A DNA stretch of 64,000 bases from Aquanectria penicillioides (GCA_003415625.1 PYIU01000008.1:2046001-2110000), one strand, 5' to 3'. Positions 26,685 through 40,699 are shown, numbered from the stretch's first letter. The notes: generated by a model from the sequence alone, not told the origin. A program made the numbers and translations.

Positions 26685-29600
26685 TTTATTATATTAAAAA
26701 AGAAATTAAATCTTTATTTAAATACTATATATTTTTAGGCTATTATTTTATTTAATTTAAAAATAATAATAGTAATTATATAATAAAAGTAATATAGAAA
26801 ATGCTTAAATATAATACTTATATTAATAATAGTAATAAAAGCTTTTAAAAAAGGCTTATTATATACTTTAAGGAAGCTAATAAGGAATTTATTACTATTA
26901 AAAGCTTTTTATAGTTAAATTTTAAAAAGTAAATATATTAATTTATAGAGTTTAATATAGTTTTATATTAAATTGTTAGTATTTTATAGTATTTAATTTA
27001 TACTTAATAGTTATATAATAAGATTTATTATAATAGATTTAATATTTTAATTATTTACTTAAAGTTTAAAAAAAAAGCATTTTATTAATATAATTGCCTT
27101 TTTAATATAGCTTATAGCTAAAGAATCTTATTTAAAGCAATTAAAAAAAAAGAGCTGCAATAAGGCTAAAGTAATACTACTTTAAAGTTATATCTATTTC
27201 TTTAAATTCTAAAGTTTCCTTTAGCTATTAATGCCTTTCTTTATTTTAGCTTTAAATAAAGTATTGCATTAAGCTATATATTTAGCTCTAGCTATATAAG
27301 CCTTTTGCTTATTGCTTACTTTTTATAGTTTTAATTAATTAACTATTATATTATTATATTATATATATCTTTATATTTATTTAAGTTAATAAATAGCCTT
27401 TATTATAAATTAATTCTATTAATTATTATAGTTAAGCTTAAGTTACCTTTATATTAAAATAGTATATTAAGCAATTTAATATAGTTCTTAAGTTAGCTAT
27501 TTAATTGCCTCTTTTAGCTATTATATAAAGGTTATTTTACTTAAAGTTTAATAAAAAGTAATTTATACTTTAAGTTTAGCTTTTTTAAGGTTTATTATAT
27601 ATTAATTAAATGCTATAGGCTAAAGGTTTAATAAAAGAAAAAGCAATATATTTATAAAGAACTTAATATATATTTACTATAAAATATAATTAAAGCTATT
27701 TAAATTATAATTCAAGCTTAAATAAATAATATAGCTATTTATTAAGGCTTAAGCTAAATTAAAAATACTATTTTTAATATTACTTACTTTTTAAATTATA
27801 ATTTTATAAAGGGTTATTAAGGCTATATTTAATTATTGCATTTCTATTAATAAGATTAGGCTATATAAAGTAGTTTTATTATAGCAGTTCTATATTAAAT
27901 AATATAAATTAAAGTCTTTAATTATAATTATTTTAAGGGCTAAAATAAAGTTAGTTAAAGTATATATTGCCTTTAAGTCTTTCTTACTTTTTAAAGGGTT
28001 ATATATTATAATTATTTTTATATAATAATATTTACAATTAATTTTAATTTAATCTTTCTTTATTTAATAGATTTAAGTCTTTAATTTATATTATTTATAT
28101 ATATAAAGAGCTATATAGCTTAAGTAATAAATTATAATATAATTTAATTTTTTAAGATTTATTAAAATATTAATTCTTTAGTTTTTAGCTAATTCTAAAA
28201 GTATAATTATATTATATTTATTATAGATATATAGCATTTAATAGATTAATTTAAAGCAATAATATATATTTTAAAATAAAATCTATATTAATTAAATATA
28301 AATAAAGGGATTAATTTAATAGATAATAGCAATAAAGTATAGGCACTAAAAAAAAAAGCATTAAATAAAGTATAGTATTATTTATTTATAAAGCCTAAAG
28401 GTTAGCTAATTCTTTTAATAGAAAGGGAAGCTATAAAGAAAGAGTTTTTAGGGAAGCTATTCTATTATATATAGAGGATATTTTACTATATTAAAGTATA
28501 CTTTTTATATTTTATTAATTATTTATAGTATTCTTCTTTTATATAGATTTAATACTTTTTTACTATAAAATAAATATAGCTTTAAATTAAATAATCTCTA
28601 TAGTAAAGAGTATAATAATAAAGGATTTTTCCTTTTTTAATAAAGCAATTATTATATAAAACTATTATATTAACTATAAATTAAAGTAAATTAATAATTT
28701 TTTATAATATAGCTATACTTATAGTATTAAAAGCATTAAATAAATTTTAATTCTTTATTAAAAGGTTTATAATTATAGAGTTTAGCATTAAAAAATAGCT
28801 TATTATTATATAAGCTATTAGCTTTTTTAATAAATAAAATATAAAAAATTAAATTTATCTTTATTATAATACTATTATAAGCTTAAGTAGGCTTTACTTT
28901 ATTAACCTTTAAGCTATTAATATTATTAATAGTTTTAATAAGTTTATTTATATTATTAAAAATAAATTTAATTTAAATTTCTTTTATTAAAATAATAAAA
29001 ATAAAAAAAGTAAAAAAAGTATTATTTCTAAATGCAATAGCTATTTATTCTTTTTTATAAAAGGCTTTAGCCTATTTTAAAATAAAAATAATAAAAATTA
29101 TATTTCTATTAAAAAGGCAATATATTGCAATTATATAAAAATTACTATAGGCTTAATTTACTATTTATATAATTTCTATTAAAATATAGTTTTTAATATC
29201 TTTAAGGGTATTTTTAATGCAAATAGTAACTTTATACTTAATATAGCTATATATTATATATTTATTAATTTTAATATTTATAAATATAAGGCTATATAAA
29301 AGAATTAATATATAAAACTACTATATTAACTAAAAAGAAAAAAGCTTAAATTAGCTAAAATAGCTATTACTATTATAATAATAGCAATTATTATAATAAT
29401 AGTAATTTTATTAATAAATCTTTTTTAAAAGATTATATTAGGTTTAAAGGGAAAATAAAAATATACTTTATATATATTAATATAGATTTAAAATACCTTT
29501 TAAACTACTTTAAGGAAGTAAAATAAAATAATTTTAATAATAGCTTTATAGGCTTTTTTATTTTTATTAATTATAAGGCTTTTATTAACTTTTATTACTT

Positions 29601-29846
29601 TATTTATTTTAGGTATATTACTATATTAGCTAATAGTAAAAAGGGGATTATATTAGCTATTTTTAATGCTATATTTTCTTAAATTAATAATTATTAAAAG
29701 GGCTATAGTATTAGCATTATGCTCTTAATGCACTATTGTATTTAGGGGTGATTTAGCATAAGGGATTAATTGATTGTATTTTTAAATATTTTAAAGGTAG
29801 TTTAGGATGGCTGTAAGCAGTTATAAGTCTAAAGGTAAAGGTTTTT
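26685..29846 (-). mobile_element. LINE fragment 4 (3' half missing)
   Basis: A minus-strand LINE covers the 5' UTR (5' end at about 29,846), ORF1 (knuckle region near 28,690-28,735), the endonuclease (near 27,900-27,930) and the start of the RT. It ends at about 26,685, with the RT active site and everything 3' of it absent. Because the 5' end is kept, this is not ordinary 5' truncation. The missing half was probably lost by deletion next to copy 3. Heavily RIPed. Confidence 0.8.
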
Positions 29847-29879
29847 AAATTGCTAAGTTATATTTAAATAAAAGATAAT

Positions 29880-31440
29880 AATTTAATAGAATTTATTAAT
29901 AATTTTATTATTAATTATAATTATATTAATAATAATATTAGCCTTTTTAATAAAGATTTAAATGCTAATATATAATAACTTTAGAATAATATAAATGCAT
30001 TAATATAAATAAAGAAAAAAAAGGATTTAAATTAAAATTAAAAGTTTTTATTTTTAAATAATAAAATAAAGAATAAAGATAAAAAAAATAATAAAAAGAT
30101 TATAATAATTAATAAAGAATATATTAAATATAATAAAAAAAGTATTAGTAAAAAGACTTTAAAAGAAAAGACTTTTACTTAATATAGCAAAAGGGATTTA
30201 AATGCTTAAAATATAAATTAAAATCTTATTGCTTTAACTATTAGCATTTATAAAGGATTTAAATAAAAGGTAAATATTTCTATAAATAAGGGTTTAGCCT
30301 ACTATAAATATAATAAATTAATAGAGATAATAAAGTTAAAGAATAATAGAATTAATATTAAAGGCACTATAATTTATAGTAATTACTATCTTTTAAGTAA
30401 ATTAATTAATAGGCTAAAAAGCTAAAGATAAAATAATATATTTATTTGCTTTATTTATAACTTTTAGCTTTATAGCCTAAAGAGTATTTTTAATAATACA
30501 TTTAATAAATCTTACTTTTTAATAAATCTTTTTATTAAGTATAAAAAAGTTATTAATTAATATTATAATTAAATTAATAAAAAGATTAATATTAAATTTA
30601 AGCCTTTTAAAGTAGAATTTAGCCTTATTTAATGCATTAAAACTACTACTATAAATGCCTTTATCTTTTATTAAAATAATAAATATAATAAGTTTTAAAG
30701 GAACTATTAATACTTTATAGTTAAGCTATTTAAAAAGGAAAGAGCAATAGCTATAATTTTTATTAATTCTTATAGTATAATTAATACTTTAGCTATTAAA
30801 TACTTTATTACTATAGGGTATAGTTATATAATAGATATTAATATATTAAATTAATATAATTACTTTATTAAAAATAACTTATTTATTATAAAAGCTATTA
30901 TAGCTAATATAGCTATTAATATCTATTAAGCTATAATTAAAATTAAAACTTTAAAGAATAAAGTTACCTAACTTAAGGAATAGCTTAAGGCTAATACTAA
31001 ATCTATTAATATTAGATTTTATAAAGTTATTAATAAAATTAAAGAATAAGCTATTAATATCTTTACTTTTAATAATTTAATTATTTACTTTAATACTATT
31101 AGTAATAGCTAAAATAGTAAAAATAAGGAAATTTAAATTAATAGCTCTTTTAGTAGCTAATAAGGCTAAGCTAATTAAAACTATTATAGCTTAAATTAAA
31201 TCTAAACTCTTTTAAAGTAAATTAGCTAAAGGCAATTAATTATTTTATATATTTACTTTTAGCCTATTAAAATAGGCGCCTTTATTAATACTTTAGGTAA
31301 ATAATATAATATATTAATATATAAATTTATAGCCTATTAATAACTTTCTTTTAGGAAAAAAGCAATTTAATAAGGCTATAATAGCTAGCTCCTTTAAGTG
31401 CTATAAGCCTAATAGTGCAATAAAGAAATTAGCAATTAAG
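29880..31440 (+). pseudogene. Extra ORF of the Gypsy element, copy 1 (unknown product)
   Basis: This is the plus-strand frame seen also at about 61,010-62,660. It can be read for roughly 500 codons with only RIP-type TAA/TAG stops. It includes a likely coiled-coil segment at about 30,945-31,010, where hydrophobic residues recur with Lys/Gln between (LKNKVTQLKEQLKAN after reading stops as Gln). I see no zinc finger, protease, RT or membrane pattern. It lies where env-like or accessory genes occur in some LTR retroelements, but nothing supports that function here. Low confidence that it encoded a protein, moderate that it is part of the element. Confidence 0.35.
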
Positions 31441-31469
31441 CTATTAAAGTTAGCTTTTAATAAAAAAGA

Positions 31470-31485
31470 ATTCTTTTTTACTATT
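31470..31485. repeat. 16-bp target site duplication, left
   Basis: ATTCTTTTTTACTATT is repeated exactly at 38,103-38,118, flanking the LINE. The uninterrupted target is at about 62,650 in the complete Gypsy copy. Confidence 0.95.
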
Positions 31486-32017
31486 TATTTATTTATTTAT
31501 TAATACTCTATAGACCTATAAAGTAAATAATGCTTCTATACTATATAAATAAAGGAAAAAACTATATTAATAGAATAAAAACCTTTATTTAATATAATAT
31601 TAGACTTAATATAGGTCCCCTATAGAGAAGCATTAAATTAAAAGTTAGTTTAATACTATTACTAAAATATTTTATTTATTTAATTATAGAATTAATAAAT
31701 AAAGTAAAAGTAAAGCCTATAATAAGCCTAAATTGCCTATACTATAGGCCTATTATAGAAAATAAAGCACTATTTTAATGCTATTAGCTAGTAGCTAGCT
31801 AGCTATTAGCTATTTAAGTGCTATTATTATTATTTTTTAATCTTTATAGGTATATTTAATTCCTTTTTTTTTTTTCTTTTTTATATATCTTTATAAAAGC
31901 TTTCTATTGCCTTTAAGTATGCACTTTATTAATATATTATTTATATAAAATACTTAATTTATATAAATACTAATTACTATTTTTATTACTATTTTATATT
32001 AATTATATATAGCTAAA

Positions 32018-32093
<76 letters not shown>

Positions 32094-33236
32094 GTATATA
32101 TTTAATATAGCTATAAATAGCATTTTTACTAATATTAATAGATATTAAAACACTAAGCTAGCTGCATTAAGGCAAGAAGTATTATATTAATCCTAAAGGC
32201 AGTATAGAATTTACTCTATTCTATATACATTATATAGATAGCAAAAGATAAAAAAAACAATTTATATTAAAATTAAGCTAATATATAGTTTTTATTGCTT
32301 ATAGTTATAAAAAACTAACTATTAATAGATATTAAGGCTAGCAGCTATATAGCTTATACCTATATATATAAGCTATATAAATTATTACTATATTTAATAA
32401 AGGCTAATGCCTATATACTAATAGTAGCTTTATAGAAAGGGATAGCTATAATAAGTATAGCTTAATTTAGTTTTACTATAAATATAATATTAATATAAAT
32501 TATAGAAAAAGAAGCTTTAGTAATTAAAGGCTAAGGCTATTTAAGCTAAAAGAAAAGTAATTTAAATGCACTTTTAAGCTATATTTATAGTTTTAACTAT
32601 AAGTCTTAATATTAATTAGCTCTATAAGCTAATTAATAGAATTAATTATATAGCTATAGCTTTTAAAAGCTTAATAGCTATATTGCTTTTTTTAATTAAA
32701 AGGGCTAAAGCTATTTAAAAATAGGCAATACCTAAAAGTAATAGCAATAATAAATAGTATTAATTTTAATATAGATTTATATTAGCTAATATTAATAGTA
32801 AAGACTAAAGTTTAATATAACTCTTTAAGTAATAGCTTAAGCTTAAGTAAAGCTAAAAGAAGATTAAAGTAAAAGGGGCTTAAGGATAAAGAGAATAAAG
32901 GAAAGAATAATAAAAAAAATAATAAAAAAAAGAATAATAAAAAGAATAAAATAGATCTTATATTTCTTAAAAAGAATATAGACTTAAAGTAAATAATATT
33001 ATTAAAGTAAATAAATATAAATTAAATATAATAATAAATAAAAATAAAGTTTAAATAGAGCTAAAATAGAGACTTAACTATTAAAAGAGGTAGGCTTTAA
33101 TATATTATTTATATAATAGATTAGTTTTTTTCTTTTTTTAAAAGGGGTTTTTTTAAATGCATTAACTTTCTTTTTAATAAAGGGATTAAAGCACTTAAGT
33201 AAAAAAGTTATTAAAAAATAAAGGCAATATAAAAGT

Positions 33237-36200
33237 AAATATATTTTAAATTAAATATAGCTTAATAGCTAGCTTATAGTATAATATAATATATAAATAA
33301 ACTAGCTATTTAATAAAGTAATATATAATTTAAGCTTTAAATAAATATTATTTAAGCTTAAAAAGATTATAAAATAAATTAAATAAAGTTTTTCTTTAGC
33401 TTAAGTAAAATAAGCAATATAATATAATATAATTAACTATTTTAATAGTATCTTTATATTAGTATTAAGGTATACTTACTTTAAAGACCTTTTTTTAAAA
33501 AAGAAAACCCTAAAGTTTAATGCATTCTATTTATATTTAAATAAATAAAAAGCTTTTATATTTTTTAAATTCTTTATATAAGCAAATAGTCTTTTTCTTT
33601 ATATAAAATAAAAAGATTTTAGCTGCTTTTATTCTATTATTAATATACTATTTATAAAACTTATATTTAGCTTATTTCTATTAATACCTTTAATTAATTA
33701 ATATTTAATTTTTAATTAATTTTTAGTTTTCTTTATATTTTCTATTAAAAAGCTAATTAATAAGCTACTTTTTATATTTCTATATTAATTTATACTAAAG
33801 GCTATTATAATAATAATAGTAAATTTAATGCATTATTAATATAATTGCAAAAAAAATAAATCTTTTAATGCCTTAAGCTTAAAGCTAATCTTAAAACTAA
33901 ATAAATTATTTATTAAAGTATATATTTAATAAAGGGATTTTAAGCTTATATTTTAGCAATTTAATTAAAATAGCTTTATAGCCTTCTTTAATAGTATAAA
34001 AGGCTTAAGTCTATTTAATTAATAAAGCTTTAGTAATTCCTTTTAAATTATTGCCCTTTTTTATTAAAAAATAATATATATTAATACTATAAATAATTAT
34101 AGATTTAATTATATATATATATATTATATAAATAGCCTTAAGGTTTACTTTTTATATACTTACTATAAGGGCAGTAAGGGCCTGCCTTTAGCGCTTAAGT
34201 TTTCCCTTAAGCTTAAAAATATATAGGCCTTAAAGTAGTTTTTTATATAGCTATAATCTAAAAAAATAATATAATTTCTATAATTAAATTATATTATAAA
34301 TAAAGATTAATTAAACTTAATGCCTTTAATATTAATAAAAGAAATAAAAAAGCTAAATTTTAATAGATTTAAAGGTTATACTATTAATAAAGGCCTAAAA
34401 TATATATACTATTTATATAATTTTAAGTTAGGCTTAAGTCTTTATTATATTTCTTTTAAATATAAATATATTTATATTATTAGTAAATTTAATTACTATA
34501 ATTTTAAGGACTTTATTAAGTGCTATATAAAGCCTTAATATAAATAGAATAAAGAGAATAAAAAAAAGTAATAATCTTTATAGGACTTTAGCTTTAATAC
34601 TATAAGGTTTAAAGGACTTACTATTAAACTAAAAATATATTAAATGCTTAAATAAATAGCTAAAAAGCTAAACTAATAACTATTATAAATAGCTTTAATT
34701 ATAAAAAGTAGCAATAAGCCTTTTATAGTTAATTAAATTAAAAGCTATAATAAAGTTTAATTAAAAAAGTAATATTATTTTATTATAGGCCTATATTATA
34801 TATATTACTTTTATTATAATTATAAAAGTAAGCTTAATAGACCTTTAAGGCCTATTCTTTATTTAGCTATTAAAAAATATATTTAGGTTTTTAGCTACTA
34901 TTACTATTTATTAGGCTATTATTAACTTTATTACTTTATTAATAATATTAAAAAGGAAAATAAATCTTTATTTAAATACTATATATTTTTAGGCTATTAT
35001 TTTATTTAATTTAAAAATAATAATAATAATTATATAATAAAAGCAATATAAAAAGTGCTTAAATATAATGCTAATATTAATAATAGTAATAAAGGCTTTT
35101 AAAAAGGGCTTATTATATACTTTAAAGAAGCTAATAGAAAATCTATTACTACTAAAAGCTTTTTATAATTAGATTTTAAAGAGTAAGTATATTAATTTAT
35201 AGAGTTTAATGCAATTTTATATTAAGTTTTTAGTATTTTATAGCATTTAGTCTATACTTATAAATTATATTATAAGGTCTATTATAATAGATTTAATATT
35301 TTAATTATTTACCTAAAGTTTAAAAAAAAAGCATTTTATTAATATAATTACCTTTTTAATATAGCTTATAGCTAAAGAATCTTACTTAAGGCAATTAAAG
35401 AAAGAGAGCTATAATAAGGCTAAAGCAATATTACTTTAAAGTTATATCTATCTCTTTAAGTTCTAAAGTTTCTTTTAGCTATCTATACCTTTCTTTATTT
35501 TAGCTTTAAATAAAGTATTATATTAAGCTATTTATTTAGCTTTAGCTATATAAGCCTTTTGCTTATTGCTTACTTTTTATAGTTTTAATTAATTAGCTAT
35601 TATATTATTATATTATATATATCTTTATATTTATTTAAATTAATAAATAGCCTTTATAATAAGTTAGTTCTATTAATTATTGCAATTAGGCCTAAATTGC
35701 TTTTATATTAAAGTAGTATATTAAGCAATTTAATATAGTCTTTAAATTAGCTATTTAATTGCTTATTTTAACTATTATATAAAGATTATTTTACTAAAAG
35801 TTTAATAAAAGGTAATTTATACTTTAAGTTTAGCCTTTTTAAAGTTTATTATATATTAATTAAATACTATAGGCTAAAGGTTTAATAAAAAAAAAAGGCA
35901 ATATATCTATAAAAAGCTTAATATATATTTACTATAAAATATAATTAAAGCTATTTAAATTATAATTAAGGCCTAAATAAATAGTATAGCTATTCTTTAA
36001 GGCCTAAATTAAATTAAAGGTACTATTCTTAATATTGCTTACTTTTTAAGTTACTATTCTATAGAGGGTTATTAAAGCTATATTTAGCTATTGCATTTCT
36101 ATTAAAAAGGTTAAGCTATATAAAGTAGTTCTATTATAGCAGTTTTAAATTAAATAGTATTAATTAAAGTCTTTAATTATAATTATTTAAAAGGCTAAAA

Positions 36201-36467
36201 TAAAGCTAGCTAAAGTATATATTGCTTTTAAATTTTCTTTACCTTTTAAAAGGTTATATATTATAATTATTTTTATATAATAATAATTAAAATTAATATT
36301 AGCTTAATCCTTTTTAGCCTAATAGATTTAAGTTTTTAATCTATATTATTTATATATATAAAAAGCTATATAGCTTAAATAGTAAATTATAATATAGTTT
36401 AATCTTTTAGGGTTTATTAAAGCATTAATCCTTTAGTTTTTAGCTAATTTTAAAAGTGCAATTATAT
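33237..36467 (-). pseudogene. LINE ORF2, RIP-degraded, copy 5
   Basis: The RT active-site codons are at 34,476-34,484 on the minus strand (A-D-D now T-N-N). The endonuclease GDFN block is near 36,150-36,185. Product and domains are as for 18,060-21,290. An open 72-codon plus-strand frame at 34,320-34,538 lies opposite the RT. Boundaries are inferred from alignment to the nested copy. Confidence 0.7.
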
Positions 36468-36476
36468 TATATTTAT

Positions 36477-37906
36477 TATAGGTATATAATACTTAATAGA
36501 TTAACCTAAAGTAATAATATATATTTTAGAATAAAATCTATATTAATTAAATATAAATAAAGAGATTAATTTAATAAATAATAGCAATAAAATATAAGCA
36601 TTAAAGAAAGAAAAAGCATTAAATAAAATATAGTATTATTTATTTATAAAGCCTAAAGGTTAGCTAACTTTTTTAATAAAGGGAAAAGCTATAAAAAAGG
36701 GGTTCTTAAAGAAGCTATTTTATTATATATAGAGGATATTTTACTATATTAAAGTATATTCTTTATATTTTATTAATTATTTATAGTATTTTTCTTTTAT
36801 ATAGATTTAATGCTTTTTTACTATAAAATATAGCTTTAGGCTAAATAGTCTTTATAGTATAAAGTATAATAATAGGGGATTTCTTCCTTTTTAATAAAGC
36901 AATTATTATATATTAAGCTACTATATTAGCTATAGATTAAAGTAAATTAATAGTTTTTTATAATATAGCTATACTTATAGTATTAAAAGCATTAAATAGA
37001 TTTTAGTTCTTTATTAAAGGGTTTATAATTATAGAGTTTAGCATTAAGGAATAGCCTATTATTATATAGGCTATTAGCTTTTTTAATTAATAAAATATAA
37101 AGGATTAAGTTTATTTTTATTGCAATACTATTTTAAGCTTAAATAGGCTTTACTTTATTAACTCTTAAGGTATTAGTATTATTAATAGTTTTAATAAGTT
37201 TATTTATATTATTAAGAATAAATTTAATTTAAATTTCTTTTATTAAAATAGTAAAGATTAAAGGAGCTAAAAGAGTATTATTTTTAAATATAATAGCTAT
37301 TTATTCTTTTTTATAAAAGGCTTTAGTCTATTTTAAAGTAAAAAAGATAAAAACTATATTTTTATTAAAAAGGTAGTATATTATAATTATATAAAAATTG
37401 CTATAGGCTTAATTTATTGCTTATATAGTCTTTATTAAAGTATAGTTTTTAATATTCTTAAGGGCATTTTTAATGCAAATAGTAACCTTATACTTAATAT
37501 AGCTATATATTATATATTTATTAATTTTAATATTTATAGATATAAAGCTATATAAAAGAACTAATATATAAAACTATTATATTAACTAAAAAGAAAAAAG
37601 GCCTAAATTAATTAAGGCAGCTATTACTACTATAATAATAGCAATTATTATAGTAGTAATAATTTTATTAATAAATCTTTTTTTAAAAGTTATATTAATC
37701 TTAAAGAAAAGGTAAAAGTGCATTTTATATATATTAATATAGATTTAAAATACCTTTTAAATTGCTTTAAAAAAATAAAATAAAATAATTTTAATAATAG
37801 CTTTATAGGCTTCTTTATCTTTATTAATTATAAGGCTTTTATTAGCTTTTATTGCTTTATTTATTTTAGGTATATTGCTATATTAGCTAATAATAAAAAG
37901 GGTGTT
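36477..37906 (-). pseudogene. LINE ORF1, RIP-degraded, copy 5
   Basis: The zinc-knuckle codons lie at about 36,950-36,991 on the minus strand, with the first cysteine still TGC and the others RIPed. Upstream frame content matches ORF1 of the nested copy. Boundaries are by alignment. Confidence 0.65.
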
Positions 37907-38102
37907 ATATTAGCTATTTTTAATATTATATCTTCCTAAATTAATAACTATTAAAAGGGCTGTAGTATTAGCGCTATGCTTTTAATGCATTATTATATTT
38001 AAGGGTAGCTTAGCATAAGGAATTAATTAATTATAGTTTTAAATGTTTTAAAGATAGTTTAAAATAGCTGCAAGCAGTTATAAGTCTAAGGGCAAAGTTA
38101 TT

Positions 38103-38426
38103 ATTCTTTTTTACTATTATTAATATTAATAATTTATTTAATTAATTGTATTTTTAATACTTTATGCATTAATACTAATAGCTATTAAATTAGCTAGATT
38201 TTACTAAAGTTATATAAAATTAAAAAAAAATAATAAAGAAATCTATAGATTTATATAAAAATTTAAAAACTTTATTAATAATTTAAAAGCTAATAGCTAA
38301 ACCCTATAGTTATATAAAATAAATAAAAATAATTAATAAATAAAATAAATATAAAGTAAATATTAAGAATTTAACTTTAGTTTTTACTATTATAAATAGT
38401 AATCTTTTTTTTAATTTAAGGGCATT
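38103..38426 (+). mobile_element. Gypsy copy 1, last internal segment before the 3' LTR
   Basis: It resumes with the second copy of the 16-bp duplication and aligns with 62,650-62,974 of the complete element. It ends in the polypurine-like AAGGGCA that precedes the LTR. Confidence 0.8.
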
Positions 38427-38534
38427 TATTATATATATAAATTATATAATAGATAGTACTTTTAAATAATTAGCCTTTATATTTTTTAAATAAAGGTTAA
38501 TAATCTATAAGTATATTTATACTTTAGGACCTAT
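38427..38534 (+). repeat. Gypsy copy 1, 3' LTR, left part
   Basis: It begins TATTATATATATA (TGTTATATA before RIP) and matches the first 108 bases of the 311-bp LTR at 62,975. It is cut at GGACCTAT by the 11.8-kb insertion and continues at 50,324. The two parts sum to 311 bases once the duplicated CTAT is counted once. Confidence 0.85.
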
Positions 38535-38535
38535 A

Positions 38536-38550
38536 CTCTTTAAAGAACTT
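38536..38550 (+). repeat. Left inner inverted repeat of the 11.8-kb insertion
   Basis: CTCTTTAAAGAACTT, the exact reverse complement of 50,253-50,267. Similarity continues weakly for about 12 more bases. The core CTTTAAAG is itself a palindrome. Confidence 0.7.
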
Positions 38551-38597
38551 GTTTTAAAAGAGACCTATTTGGCGCTAGCTCTAACTATCTTACTTAA

Positions 38598-38614
38598 CCC
38601 CCCCCCCCCCCCCC
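38598..38614. repeat. Run of 17 C followed by (TA)n
   Basis: A C17 homopolymer in DNA of about 20% G+C, followed directly by TTTATATATATATATATGCATGCAT. RIP does not attack CpC strongly, so the run can survive. Its exact length may be a sequencing error. Confidence 0.9.
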
Positions 38615-38646
38615 TTTATATATATATATATGCATGCATTATTATA

Positions 38647-38725
38647 AGGCTATAGTTAGTTAGTTAATTAGTCGGTTAGTTAGATAGTTATAGGCTAGGG
38701 TTATAGGCTAGGGATAAAAAATTGT
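38647..38725. repeat. TTAG-rich and GGCTAGGG repeats
   Basis: Several TTAG/GTTA units (TTAGTTAGTTAATTAGTCGG), then two copies of TATAGGCTAGGG. Together with flanking TG and CA dinucleotides this is a less RIPed patch near the left end of the insertion. It is not a telomere repeat. Confidence 0.6.
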
Positions 38726-38729
38726 ATGC

Positions 38730-40690
38730 AAGTTATATAAATATTATATAATAAAAAGCATAAATATTATATAATTTTTATATAACTTTATATAATTTAA
38801 CTTTCCCTTTACCTACTTAACTAATTATTATAGGGTCTTAACTCTTAAGGAAGTATTTAAAACTAGGTTATATAATAGGCCTTTTAAAGGGTTTATATAT
38901 ATATAATACTATATAATATAAACAATAAACCTTTTGCCTCTTAAAATAGGCAATTTCTATTTTAATAAATAGTAAATATTAAGCTACTTTTAGTATTAGG
39001 CTAAAGGTTTTAATAGTTTAAGTTATTTTATTTAATTACCTCTTTTAATGCTTTATACTTATAGCTTTTTATAGTTCTAGCTCTTTACCCTATATTTTAT
39101 ATATATATTTAGTTTTAATAACTAAAAAAAAAAAGAAAGAAAAACCTTTAAGTTCTATATAATATATAGTTTAAATAATATAAAAAACTATAATCCTTTT
39201 ATTATAAATTTTAAATAAATGCAAAAACTATTTTATAATAACTATCTCTATATTCTTTATATTATTTATATTACTACTATTATTATTAATAGTAGCAATA
39301 ATAGTAATAGCAATTATTTTATAGCTTAATTAGCCTATTTACTACTTTAATATATAGGCTTAATTTACTATTTTCTTACTTAATTAATTAAGCTTAGCTT
39401 TAGTCTTTACTATATTCTATAGAATTATATTGCTAACTATATCTCTTTCCTTTATCTTTATTAGCAGTATAATATTATTTAATAACTAGCATTATAATAG
39501 CTATATATATAAGCTATAGGGATTGCACTTTAATTGCACTATAGCGCTAACTCCTTTCTTTTTGCTATTATCCTTACCTAAAACTATATAGCTGCTATAA
39601 AGCTTAAAACTAGCCTTAATTAGTATTTAACCTTATACCTTATAGTTAGTATAGGCAAAAGCAGCAATATAAAGCAGACCCCTTTATAATACCTTATGCT
39701 TCTATTATAGCTGCTTTCTTACTATTAAATCAATCCTTTTGCTTAATAGTATTAGCATTAGTATACCTTTAGGCAGGCCTATAAGGTTGCAGCCCTTTAT
39801 TAAGTCTATTAATAGTATAATAGCTGCTAAAGGGCTAAAGTAAATAATAATATTATTTAATATCTATTGGCTATAATGCTTTAGATTAATTATAATATAA
39901 ATAGCTATATAGCTTATACTATTAACTACCTTAAGGCCTTAATGCTTATTCTTTATTATTACTATTAATATATTAAGAATATATATAAATATAGCTAATA
40001 TAGGGATCTTACTATTATTGCCTAAACCTAAGATTATAGTTGCCTTTATTTATATAGAATAATTATAGCTACTCTTTATTTAAATATACTTAAATAAAAA
40101 GATATATAATAGCTTTTATATATACCTTTAAAAGGCTAAGGCTGCCTTTATATTAAGGTTCTAATAGTTTTAGTTTAGTAGTATAATTATAAAGATATCT
40201 ATTTTTTATAGGATTTTATACCTTAATTAAAAGTAATAGCTATTAAGTATATTAATATTAATATAATCTTAAGTCCCTATATAAATACAATACAATAAAG
40301 CAAATAGCTTAAGGTCCTTAATAATATAGATCTACTCCTTAAGTATTACTACTATTATAAACTTCTTCTATAGTATATATATTTTATTATAGTTCTATCT
40401 ATATAGATTTTTATTTTAGTTCTATAGGAATTTATTGCTATTTAATAGAAATATTTTATTTATAATTAGCCTAAACTAATAAAAGTTACTATAAAATAAA
40501 ATAATAAAAATGCCTTTAAAGCTTTTATTAAAGCACTTAATTAAATAGTAAAGCTTATTATTAATCTTTAATAGTATACTAGCCTTAAGCATACTAACCT
40601 TATTAATAATAAGCACTTATCTATCCCTTTATAATGCCTATATAAATTTACTTACTACTTACTATTAGCTAATTAACTCTTTATTTACTA
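38730..40690. other. Insertion interior, no gene recognised
   Basis: AT-rich sequence with a C-rich plus strand. On the minus strand a frame around 39,600-39,850 contains a hydrophobic stretch (SPLAAIILLIDLIKG as written now). I could not tie it to a family. Confidence 0.3.
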
Positions 40691-40699
40691 TACTATAGT

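Larger units (their letters stand above)
29847..31485 (+). mobile_element. Gypsy copy 1, extra-ORF region
   Basis: It aligns with 61,010-62,650 of the complete Gypsy element. Only the segment downstream of integrase is present; gag, RT and integrase are absent to the left, where LINE fragment 4 begins. The LINE at 31,486-38,102 interrupts it with a 16-bp target duplication, after which it continues at 38,103. Confidence 0.8.
31486..38102 (-). mobile_element. Full-length Tad1-type LINE, copy 5
   Basis: A complete minus-strand LINE of 6,617 bp, almost exactly the length of the copy at 16.4 kb. A perfect 16-bp duplication bounds it. Its (TTTA)n tail is on the left and its 5' end (GGGCAAAGTTATT on the plus strand) on the right. 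It is inserted in the extra-ORF region of Gypsy copy 1. Internal features in order from the left: tail, stem-loop region, (TAA)n at 32,026-32,093, antisense Lys/Asn run at 32,876-32,950, ORF2, ORF1. Confidence 0.9.

Noticed and set aside
38680..38725. TAGGGTTA-like motif near the C17 tract
   Set aside because: Only one partial match, made by two copies of TATAGGCTAGGG. It is not an array.
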